Below are positions 1 to 5,382 of a stretch of 5,490 nt of DNA, one piece after another; position 1 is the stretch's first letter, and each line of letters opens with the position of its first letter. The translations under genes were made by a program, and so were the position numbers. The notes under the pieces were generated by a model that worked only from the letters and a program-made list of their open reading frames with translations, was not told the DNA's origin and did not search any database. Source of the stretch: Clostridia bacterium (lineage in GTDB: Bacteria; Bacillota; Clostridia; Oscillospirales; Acutalibacteraceae); contig JAFVTZ010000143.1 of assembly GCA_017502965.1 (NCBI GenBank), positions 1 through 5,490 on the forward strand, in the 5' to 3' direction.

Positions 1-32
1 AGTGCTAAAATTAAAGATAAATATTTTTTCAT
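1..32 (-). CDS. N-terminal fragment of a secreted or lipoprotein-like protein (partial, runs off the left edge)
   Basis: Read on the minus strand, an ATG at 32-30 opens a frame that stays open to the window edge and encodes MKKYLSLILA: a start, two lysines and a hydrophobic run, as at the beginning of a signal peptide or lipoprotein leader. It begins 2 nt after the stop of the DUF4956 gene, and the last codons of that gene supply an AGAGGAA ribosome site about 8-10 nt before the ATG. It is therefore probably the third gene of the VTC-DUF4956 operon and translationally coupled to it. In related Clostridia, CotH-like or other secreted proteins are often found next to this pair, so one of those is a reasonable guess, but ten codons cannot identify the product. 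Confidence 0.55.
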   Translation of the reverse strand, partial: MKKYLSLILA

Positions 33-34
33 AA

Positions 35-709
35 TTAAAGTTCCTCTGTTACGGTGGGAGAGTAGTTGCAGGAAATTTCAAGATTTCCGTTTAAAACTCT
101 CAGTTTGTCGATAAACTCGCGTTCTTTTGAACTGTCTTTCAGTTTAATATTATAGGTCAGTTTATAGAGTGAGCCCATATTTGTGGTTTTCACCTGTTTC
201 AATGAGTTTAAAGCGGTGAATTCTTCAAAAACCTCACTGAAAGCATCGGTGTAATTTAGGTTTTCGGGAACAGTTATTTTAAGTTCGCGGTAGGTTTTAG
301 TAGTGTCTCCGAAATTGAAAAAGGAGTAAAGAAAAACGGCGGACACAAGTAAAATTGTAAGACAGGTTGCAACACCTATGTGCCCGACTCCCGTTGCAAG
401 ACCTACAGCCATTGCCATAAATATGCTGAGAATTTCCTTTGCACTCCCCGGTACAGAACGAAATCTCACCAGAGAAAATGCTCCTGCAACGGCAATACCT
501 GTGCCAAGGTTTCCGTTTACAAGCATTATAACTACCTGAACTATAAGAGGTAAAAGCGCTACAGTTATACTGAAACTTTTAGTGGATTTTCCCTTGTAAA
601 GTTGGGATAATGCCAGCAAAAATCCCAAAAACAGTGAAAACAGACTGCAAATTATAAAAGTAACGGCTGTAAGTTCTGAATCTATAATTGGTGTAAAAAG
701 TTTTTCCAT
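35..709 (-). CDS. DUF4956 family integral membrane protein
   Basis: A 224-residue polytopic membrane protein. Hydrophobic segments lie near residues 12-36, 46-65, 68-80 and 93-130, followed by a soluble, presumably cytoplasmic domain (about 140-224) with alternating strands and helices. The family signature is GAFSLVRFR at 76-84 followed by SVPGSAKEI; conserved small residues and arginines at this place between helices are typical of DUF4956 proteins. The function is unknown, but these proteins are regularly encoded beside VTC-domain proteins, as here, which suggests a membrane partner or channel-like subunit for polyphosphate synthesis; this is inference. I chose the ATG at 709-707 because GAGGAG (725-720) sits 10 nt before it. 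An in-frame TTG six codons upstream overlaps this ribosome site and is unlikely to be used. The gene follows the VTC gene by 20 nt, and a further secreted protein starts 2 nt beyond its stop. Confidence 0.85.
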   Translation of the reverse strand: MEKLFTPIIDSELTAVTFIICSLFSLFLGFLLALSQLYKGKSTKSFSITVALLPLIVQVVIMLVNGNLGTGIAVAGAFSLVRFRSVPGSAKEILSIFMAMAVGLATGVGHIGVATCLTILLVSAVFLYSFFNFGDTTKTYRELKITVPENLNYTDAFSEVFEEFTALNSLKQVKTTNMGSLYKLTYNIKLKDSSKEREFIDKLRVLNGNLEISCNYSPTVTEEL

Positions 710-729
710 ATATTTTTGTCTCCTCAAAA

Positions 730-1422
730 TTATTTTGTTTTGCCAATAGTTTTAAGATACGCCATACCGTATTTTGAAAAAGAAGTGGGGTAAATCTGCA
801 TATCTGTCAGTATTTCGCAGACCCACAAGGGTATAGCACCTGCGGTTTTGATTTCCATTATGTATAACCCTTCGGGGATTATTCTGTCCCCGTAGATACC
901 GTTTTTAAGATTCAGGTCGCAGTTTCGGTATAATAGGTCGGTATCAAATGTAAAGCGCAGATTTTTGTCATCTTTTCCGTAAAAAGCCCGCCGTTTATAA
1001 AATATATTCATTGATGGCGCAAGGTTTTGGTTTATCTTGCGGAAATATTCTATCTCACTTTTTATCTGCGAAGGTTCAATTTTGTCATTAAAGCCTGTAA
1101 GATATTCATATCCTTCATTGTAAGCACTTAAAATCCGACGTTTGTAAACTACACCTTTATATTTCTTTTTAAGTTCGAGAAAAGCAGGACTTTTGTTATC
1201 GGGTACTCCGTAACACCGAAGGCGCAGTTTTTCTTTATATACAGGTTTTGCAATGGAAGCCCTTATGACTCTGAAATCAGGTGTGTCAAAATAAATGTTG
1301 CAGACATCGCTTTCACCGTACTTGTCTTCAACTGCTTTATCAGATATTCTTCTTAAAAATTCGGTGTATCTTGCATAGTCTATTAGATACTTTTTTTCGT
1401 ACCGTTTAAAGATATACTGCAT
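730..1422 (-). CDS. VTC-domain protein, polyphosphate polymerase-like
   Basis: A 230-residue soluble protein that matches the VTC catalytic domain, a member of the triphosphate tunnel (TTM) fold, which in yeast Vtc4 polymerises the ATP gamma-phosphate into polyphosphate. The expected charged tunnel residues are visible in order: the E9-x-K11 motif (RYEKKY), YFDTPDF at 44-50, the R67-x-R69 pair (KLRLR), E83/K85 (LELKKKY), K94-R95-R96, R144-R145, R156, E190-x-K192 (MEIKTAG) and a late SFSKYG at 214-219. It has no SPX domain and no membrane segment, so it is a stand-alone catalytic domain, as usual in bacteria. The membrane function is probably supplied by the DUF4956 protein encoded 20 nt downstream. 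The ATG at 1422-1420 is preceded by GGAAGG (1438-1433) at a 10-nt spacing. All main tunnel residues seem present, so I expect an active enzyme; the product (polyphosphate) and regulation are not shown by sequence. Confidence 0.88.
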   Translation of the reverse strand: MQYIFKRYEKKYLIDYARYTEFLRRISDKAVEDKYGESDVCNIYFDTPDFRVIRASIAKPVYKEKLRLRCYGVPDNKSPAFLELKKKYKGVVYKRRILSAYNEGYEYLTGFNDKIEPSQIKSEIEYFRKINQNLAPSMNIFYKRRAFYGKDDKNLRFTFDTDLLYRNCDLNLKNGIYGDRIIPEGLYIMEIKTAGAIPLWVCEILTDMQIYPTSFSKYGMAYLKTIGKTK

Positions 1423-1445
1423 CTGTTCACACCCTTCCGAAAAGC

Positions 1446-1451
1446 ATTATA
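1446..1451 (-). promoter_or_regulatory. Possible -10 box of the VTC-DUF4956 operon
   Basis: On the minus strand a TATAAT hexamer (plus-strand ATTATA) lies 24 nt upstream of the VTC start, which would place the transcript start near 1439 and leave a leader of about 17 nt. At 17-nt spacing the -35 region is only ATTTTT, a poor match to TTGACA, so the promoter would be weak or activator-dependent. The hexamer could also be chance in this AT-rich spacer. Confidence 0.35.
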
Positions 1452-1528
1452 TTACCTGTTTTTCACATAAAAATGAATATTTTTTTAACAAGTTTTTCAG
1501 AAAATATTAAATCGGATGAATTGTCTGT

Positions 1529-1544
1529 GAATTTGTCGAATTTG
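1529..1544 (+). repeat. Short tandem direct repeat GAATTTG just upstream of the -35 box
   Basis: GAATTTG occurs at 1529-1535 and again at 1538-1544 with a 2-nt gap, a 9-nt period, ending 2 nt before the -35 hexamer of the glucosaminidase promoter. A directly repeated heptamer next to a -35 box can be a binding site for an activator or response regulator. With only two copies in AT-rich DNA it may equally be chance. Confidence 0.3.
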
Positions 1545-1546
1545 AG

Positions 1547-1575
1547 TTGACATAACGCAGAGGAATAATTATAAT
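1547..1575 (+). promoter_or_regulatory. Consensus sigma-A type promoter for the glucosaminidase-cohesin operon
   Basis: TTGACA at 1547-1552 and TATAAT at 1570-1575 are both perfect matches to the housekeeping consensus, with an ideal 17-nt spacer. Transcription should start near 1582, giving a leader of about 33 nt before the GTG start at 1615. It faces away from the VTC operon, so the 192-nt spacer is a divergent promoter region. A perfect promoter suggests strong vegetative expression of the downstream pair unless a repressor acts here. Confidence 0.85.
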
Positions 1576-1614
1576 AAATATGTTATATGATTAAATAAAA
1601 GAAAGGGTGCTTAT

Positions 1615-3381
1615 GTGAAAGTTTTTAGAAAACTGCTTTCTTTAATTATAGTTCTGGCTTTGGTTTTTTCAGTGGCTGACAGTAATTTTTTTAACAGAGT
1701 TTCTGCGGCAACTATAACCACTGCTTATATAACAGGCACAAACGTAAATGTAATAGAGGGACCGTCACTTTCTCATAATGCTATTGATACTGTTTCAAAC
1801 ATAACTGCAACGGTTTTAGGCTCGGCAAACGAGGGCGATTATATATGGTATAAAATTACATATACCTCAGGTGGTAAACAGATAACGGGCTATGTGAGGT
1901 ATGATGAAAAATATATCAGAATAGTGACTTATGACCCCGATGCAGATGTTTCGGCTCAGATAAATGCTTTCCCTGAAAGCTACCGCGATGCTTTGATACA
2001 GCTTAGTGCCGCTTATCCTAACTGGGTGTTCATTCCTGACCCTATTTCTCTTTCTTTTAGTGATGCAGTAGCATTGCAGACAGTAGATATGAATAAACAA
2101 GTAAGTTTCACATCCCATGCAGTGTCATGGCGATCTATGGGTCAGGGCTCATACACATGGTCTTCCGGCAAGTGGACGGTTACAAATGCCGGTTGGACAG
2201 GGGCTTCACGAGAAGTTATTGCATATTATATGGACCCGCGGAATTTCCTCAATTCTTCTGAAATTTATATGTTCTTGCAACAGAGTTTCGACCCTGCCGT
2301 TCAGACAGAGGAAGGGGTTAAGAAAATAGTTGCAGGTACTTTTATGGAAACCAACTATAATGACCCTGATGATACCACATACGGCGGCTCATATTCAAAG
2401 GTCATTATGGAGGCTGCCCGTCAGTCAGGGATAAGCCCTTATATCATTGCTTCGAAAATCCGTCAGGAAATTGGAGTTTCGGGTACTAGTTCTTTGATTT
2501 CGGGAACTTACCCAGGATATGAAGGTTATTATAATTTCTTCAATTTCAAAGCATCGGGTGCTACACAGACTGCGGTTATTACAAACGGTCTGGCTTATGC
2601 TAAGGCTAACGGTTGGAATTCCCGCTCTGCTGCGATAATCGGGGGAGCAAAGACCCTTTCGAACGGATATATTTCAGCAGGTCAGGATACCTATTATTAT
2701 CAGGATTTCAATGTTAAAAATCCCAATAAAATCTGGCATCAGTATGCGCAGGCAGTTCATGATGCGCGTTCAAAAGGCGTTGGTGTGGCGAAAATATATC
2801 AGTCCGAAAGCTCTTATGCTCTGACATTTAAAATTCCGGTATTTACTGATATGCCCACATCGGTTTCGCCGAAACCTGAATCCAGCTCAAAGAAAAACAA
2901 CTATTATTTTTCTTCAATTTCAGTTTCGGGACTGACTCCGACATTTACAATGTATACCTATGAATACGACCTTGCTGTGGCAGGTAACACAACTGTTTAT
3001 GTTAAACCTGTTGACGGGGCAACCTATTCGGGAGCTAAAACATTTAATCTGAAAAAAGGCGAAAATAAGGTTGAACTTAAAGTCAAGGCAGAAACGGGGT
3101 ATACAACAACCTACACCGTAAATGTTGATGCGGCTGTTAATTGTGTTTTAACTGTGGATACAGGTGATGAGCCTGTAAATGAGGTCCGCAGGGGAGACAC
3201 TAACGGTGACGGGCAGATAACTCTCAGCGACCTTGCCAATATCCGTCTGCATTTGCTTGGTAAGTTTTCTCTTACAGGTGACAGGGCAACAGGTGCGGAT
3301 ACCAACAGTGACGGGCAGATAACTCTCAGCGACCTTGCTAATATCCGTCTGCATCTGCTTGGTAAATTTACTATTTCTTAA
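1615..3381 (+). CDS. Secreted glucosaminidase-type peptidoglycan hydrolase with C-terminal type I dockerin
   Basis: A 588-residue exported protein. Signal peptide 1-31 (MKVFRKLL, a hydrophobic core, VSA cleavage site); bacterial SH3-like domain about 35-105; catalytic domain about 115-390; a Ser/Pro/Lys linker about 412-427; a diverged cadherin-like beta-sandwich about 428-506; dockerin 527-588. The catalytic region has the run of motifs seen in Clostridia endo-beta-N-acetylglucosaminidases: YYMDPRNFL (204-212), GTFM (241-244), IASKIRQEIG (278-287), GTYPGYEGYYNFFNF (297-311), NGWNSR, GGAK, GQDTYYYQDFNV and WHQY. E285 is the likeliest catalytic acid, with E245 an alternative; this is inference from motif position. 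It should cut glycan strands of the cell wall outside the membrane. The dockerin has two calcium-loop repeats and no cell-wall-binding repeats are present, so attachment probably depends on a cohesin. The start is GTG, preceded by AAAGGG (1602-1607); the overlapping ATG at 1613 is closed at once by TGA. The next gene, 13 nt on, encodes a cohesin-like membrane protein. Confidence 0.87.
   Translation: MKVFRKLLSLIIVLALVFSVADSNFFNRVSAATITTAYITGTNVNVIEGPSLSHNAIDTVSNITATVLGSANEGDYIWYKITYTSGGKQITGYVRYDEKYIRIVTYDPDADVSAQINAFPESYRDALIQLSAAYPNWVFIPDPISLSFSDAVALQTVDMNKQVSFTSHAVSWRSMGQGSYTWSSGKWTVTNAGWTGASREVIAYYMDPRNFLNSSEIYMFLQQSFDPAVQTEEGVKKIVAGTFMETNYNDPDDTTYGGSYSKVIMEAARQSGISPYIIASKIRQEIGVSGTSSLISGTYPGYEGYYNFFNFKASGATQTAVITNGLAYAKANGWNSRSAAIIGGAKTLSNGYISAGQDTYYYQDFNVKNPNKIWHQYAQAVHDARSKGVGVAKIYQSESSYALTFKIPVFTDMPTSVSPKPESSSKKNNYYFSSISVSGLTPTFTMYTYEYDLAVAGNTTVYVKPVDGATYSGAKTFNLKKGENKVELKVKAETGYTTTYTVNVDAAVNCVLTVDTGDEPVNEVRRGDTNGDGQITLSDLANIRLHLLGKFSLTGDRATGADTNSDGQITLSDLANIRLHLLGKFTIS
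3196..3369 (+). repeat. Near-identical in-frame direct repeat encoding the two dockerin calcium loops
   Basis: Two 72-nt units, 3196-3267 and 3298-3369, are offset by 102 nt and differ at only 6 positions, with 31 consecutive identical bases (3206-3236 against 3308-3338). Five differences are silent; the sixth gives G531S. Each unit encodes D-T-N-(G/S)-D-G-Q-I-T-L-S-D followed by LANIRLHLLGKF. Calcium ligands are D528, N530, D532, T536 and D539 in the first loop and D562, N564, D566, T570 and D573 in the second. The offset is 34 codons, so recombination between copies would keep the reading frame and leave one repeat. Confidence 0.95.
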
Positions 3382-3394
3382 AGGGGAGAATAAT

Positions 3395-4957
3395 ATGAAA
3401 AGAATATTTAAAACAGCATTTTGCAGTTTGCTTTGCATTGCTATTATTTTATCTGTTTTAACATTTTCAGTTTCTGCGGCAGGAACAGTGCTGGCTTTCA
3501 GCAAAAGCAGTTTGACCGTTGGAGAATCTTTAACTGTTACTGTAACTGTAAATTCGGATTTTGAAATGTACGGTCTTGGATACAGCATCAATTATGACAG
3601 CAGTGTTTTGCAGTATGATTCGGGAAACGCTGAAGGCGGCGCAGGTTCTTTAAAAGTAATTGAATCACCTACAGGCGAGAAAAGGGTTTCCTATTCTTAT
3701 AAATTTACAGCTCTTAAAGCCGGTTCTTCTGCAATTTCGGTTATAGATTGCAGGGCTGAAAAATTAGGTGCAAACGGAGCTGAACCGGTAGTAATTAACG
3801 GCGCATCTGCAAAAGTTACTGTTAAGGATGTAGCTCTTTCAGCAAATGCAAATCTGAAGTCTTTATCTGTAAGCACAGGAAAACTTTCTCCTGCTTTTTC
3901 GGCAAGCCGCAAGTCTTATACTGTAACTGTAAACAACGATGTTACTCAGTGCAAGATTTATGCTACCGCTGCTGATAAGGATGCTAAGGTTGATGTGCCT
4001 GACAATAATAAAGCTCTTGAAATAGGAGTTAATACCAGAACTGTTACTGTCACCGCGCCTGACGGCACACAGAAAGTATACACAATCAAAATAACCCGCA
4101 AAGAAAAGGTTGAGGAAAACTCAAGCGAAAATGATACAAGCAGTGAGGAAAATTCGAGTGAGGATGTAACCTCAGAAGACCCTGAAACTTCCGAAAAAGA
4201 CCCTCTTGCAACCAATATTGACGGCGCGGATTTCACTGTTATTGAGGATATCGCAGAAATTAAACTTTTCAACGGATTTACCGCTCAGAAAATCGAGTTT
4301 AATGGTGTTGAGATTGATGTTGCAGTAGATGCAGATAAGAATTATACAATATATTATCTCACATCTGCACAGGGCGGTGAGCCTGCACCTTACACTTATG
4401 AAAAAGCAACCGATACATTTACAAAACTTCAGTATCTCAGTCAGATTGAGAATACCTATATCTTCGCTGAAATTCCTGAAGATTTGACTGTTGGCGAGAA
4501 TTACTATAAAACGAGTGCTACAATTAACGGTTTCAGTGTAGACTGTTATGCAAGTAACAACAGTTCACTTTCGGATTTCTATTATATCTACTGCTATGCT
4601 GACGGTAGATTTGGTATGTATCGCTATGATAACCGCGAAAATGTTATGCAGAGATATCCTGAGTTCAATTTGGTTCAGATTTCGGATACACCTGTAAAGG
4701 ATGTAGCAGATAAGGACACTTTCCTTTCGCGTTTTGCTTCTCTTTCCACTAATGCAAGAGCAGTGGTAATCTGTCTTGCTCTTATAGCCGCAGGCGCTAT
4801 AGCACTTATCGTTTTGCTTATTTTGAAATTTGCACGCAGTAAAGCAGATATTGATGGCGATTATGATGACGATGATGATTTTGACAGTTTTTCTCTCATA
4901 GTAAATTCTTCTTCGAACACCGATGAGGAAGCTGAAACAGAAGAAACTGATGAATAA
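3395..4957 (+). CDS. Membrane-anchored cohesin-like surface protein with cadherin-like domain and acidic cytoplasmic tail
   Basis: A 520-residue type I membrane protein. Signal peptide 1-28 (MKRIFK, hydrophobic core, SVSA site); a beta-rich domain 32-145 resembling cohesins (SLTVGESLTVTVTVN near the start, then MYGLGYSINYDSSVLQY like the conserved cohesin NYDPSVL strand, then YKFTALKAGSSAISV); a classic cadherin-like beta-sandwich 148-235 (LKSLSVSTGKLSPAFS, SYTVTVNNDV, DGTQKVYTIKITR); a Ser/Glu-rich linker 238-272; an unassigned extracellular domain 273-430 rich in Tyr; one TM helix about 454-478; and a cytoplasmic tail 479-520 dominated by Asp and Glu. There is no LPXTG or SLH anchor, so the TM helix holds it. 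The ATG has AGGGGAG (3382-3388) upstream; an open frame extends 20 codons further but runs inside the dockerin gene. It follows the dockerin-bearing hydrolase by 13 nt and ends at a terminator, so it is probably the docking partner. The cohesin call rests on motif resemblance. Confidence 0.82.
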   Translation: MKRIFKTAFCSLLCIAIILSVLTFSVSAAGTVLAFSKSSLTVGESLTVTVTVNSDFEMYGLGYSINYDSSVLQYDSGNAEGGAGSLKVIESPTGEKRVSYSYKFTALKAGSSAISVIDCRAEKLGANGAEPVVINGASAKVTVKDVALSANANLKSLSVSTGKLSPAFSASRKSYTVTVNNDVTQCKIYATAADKDAKVDVPDNNKALEIGVNTRTVTVTAPDGTQKVYTIKITRKEKVEENSSENDTSSEENSSEDVTSEDPETSEKDPLATNIDGADFTVIEDIAEIKLFNGFTAQKIEFNGVEIDVAVDADKNYTIYYLTSAQGGEPAPYTYEKATDTFTKLQYLSQIENTYIFAEIPEDLTVGENYYKTSATINGFSVDCYASNNSSLSDFYYIYCYADGRFGMYRYDNRENVMQRYPEFNLVQISDTPVKDVADKDTFLSRFASLSTNARAVVICLALIAAGAIALIVLLILKFARSKADIDGDYDDDDDFDSFSLIVNSSSNTDEEAETEETDE

Positions 4958-4963
4958 ATACAC

Positions 4964-4997
4964 AAAACCTGTAAAGTTTCGGCTTTGCAGGTTTTTT
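4964..4997 (+). terminator. Intrinsic terminator after the glucosaminidase-cohesin operon
   Basis: Arms 4964-4976 (AAAACCTGTAAAG) and 4983-4995 (CTTTGCAGGTTTT) form a 13-bp stem with a single T-G wobble around a six-base loop (TTTCGG), followed by a T run through 4997. It starts 7 nt after the stop codon of the cohesin-like gene. The A-rich left arm could also make it work weakly in the other direction, but no minus-strand gene ends here. Confidence 0.93.
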
Positions 4998-5038
4998 ATT
5001 TGTAATCGAATGGCAAATTATTTCATATCCTTGAATAT

Positions 5039-5045
5039 GGGGTGA
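5039..5045 (+). promoter_or_regulatory. Ribosome binding site that decides the bofA start
   Basis: GGGGTGA matches the anti-Shine-Dalgarno complement (AGGAGGTGA type) and ends 5 nt before TTG at 5051. The alternative start, GTG at 5042, lies inside this site and has no ribosome site of its own, so TTG is preferred. Confidence 0.7.
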
Positions 5046-5050
5046 TTTAT

Positions 5051-5314
5051 TTGGATTTTTTGAAATATGGGTTTATAATAGTATTCAGCATAAGTGTTCT
5101 TATGATAATGGTTTTTGCAATTAAGAGTAAAAAGTTTTTTAAAACTTTGTTTTTGGGCGCACTTTCAGGAATTGGAACGGTGATTATTATAAATCTCACA
5201 TCGAAATACAGCGGTATCTATATACCTGTAAATGAGTTTTCGGTTATGGCTTCAGGTGTGTTTGGAATTCCGGGTGTTTGCGGTCTTCTGATACTTAATA
5301 TAATTTTTATATAA
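5051..5314 (+). CDS. bofA: BofA family membrane protein (pro-sigma-K processing inhibitor family)
   Basis: With the TTG start the product is 87 residues, the same length as Bacillus subtilis BofA. Two hydrophobic segments (about 7-24 and 32-50) are followed by the family C-terminus GIYIPVNEFSV...GVFGIPGVCGLLIL. In B. subtilis, BofA and SpoIVFA hold the intramembrane protease SpoIVFB inactive in the outer forespore membrane until sigma-K is needed; residues N48, N61 and T64 matter. Here N48 and N61 fall at exactly the same numbers, and S64 replaces T64. That agreement also supports TTG 5051 over GTG 5042, which would give 90 residues. It has its own ribosome site (5039-5045) after the upstream terminator; no convincing promoter is visible in the 40-nt spacer. 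The family assignment is firm. The role is less so, since many Clostridia keep BofA-like proteins without a clear SpoIVFB. Confidence 0.85.
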   Translation: MDFLKYGFIIVFSISVLMIMVFAIKSKKFFKTLFLGALSGIGTVIIINLTSKYSGIYIPVNEFSVMASGVFGIPGVCGLLILNIIFI

Positions 5315-5344
5315 ATAATAGTCGCAAAATGGTTTTGGATATGG

Positions 5345-5350
5345 TAAAAT
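5345..5350 (+). promoter_or_regulatory. Possible extended -10 promoter for addB
   Basis: TAAAAT at 5345-5350 is preceded by TG at 5342-5343, forming an extended -10 element (TGGTAAAAT). At 17-nt spacing the -35 region is TCGCAA (5322-5327), a 3 of 6 match to TTGACA, acceptable with an extended -10. The start point would be near 5357, about 26 nt before the addB start. No terminator separates bofA from addB, so readthrough is also possible. Confidence 0.45.
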
Positions 5351-5382
5351 AGAAAAGTAAAAAATTACGGAGTGTGAAAATA

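Noticed and set aside
1578..1588. ATAT-GTT-ATAT inverted repeat at the predicted transcript start
   Set aside because: The arms are four A-T pairs in AT-rich DNA; expected by chance.
1613..1618. ATG at 1613 as a possible start for the hydrolase
   Set aside because: It is immediately followed by TGA and is out of frame; the overlapping GTG at 1615 opens the signal peptide.
1867..2329. Open frames on both strands inside the glucosaminidase gene (1867-2118 minus, 2117-2329 plus)
   Set aside because: Both lie wholly inside conserved catalytic coding sequence, and neither encodes a recognisable protein.
3148..3591. Minus-strand open frame of 147 codons across the dockerin repeats and the start of the cohesin-like gene
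   Set aside because: It is antisense to two well-supported genes, shows a repeated segment only because it reads the dockerin duplication backwards, and has no family resemblance.
3697..4272. Minus-strand open frames (3697-3912 and 3958-4272) under the cadherin-like domain
   Set aside because: They are low-complexity Ser/Val/Thr-rich translations that mirror the beta-sandwich and Ser/Glu linker codons; not genes.
4565..4963. Minus-strand open frame of 132 codons under the end of the cohesin-like gene
   Set aside because: Its composition (Ile, Cys, Lys and Tyr rich) is what results from reading the TM and acidic-tail codons in antisense. It would start in the terminator stem region, with no ribosome site evident.
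5000..5028. Promoter for bofA, TTGTAA at 5000-5005 with TCATAT at 5023-5028
   Set aside because: The -10 match is poor, and the -35 overlaps the terminator T-rich end. A sporulation sigma site is conceivable but not supported by a clear motif.
5325..5337. CAAAA-TGG-TTTTG hairpin between bofA and addB
   Set aside because: A 5-bp, mostly A-T stem with a 3-base loop and no T run after it; too weak to be a terminator.
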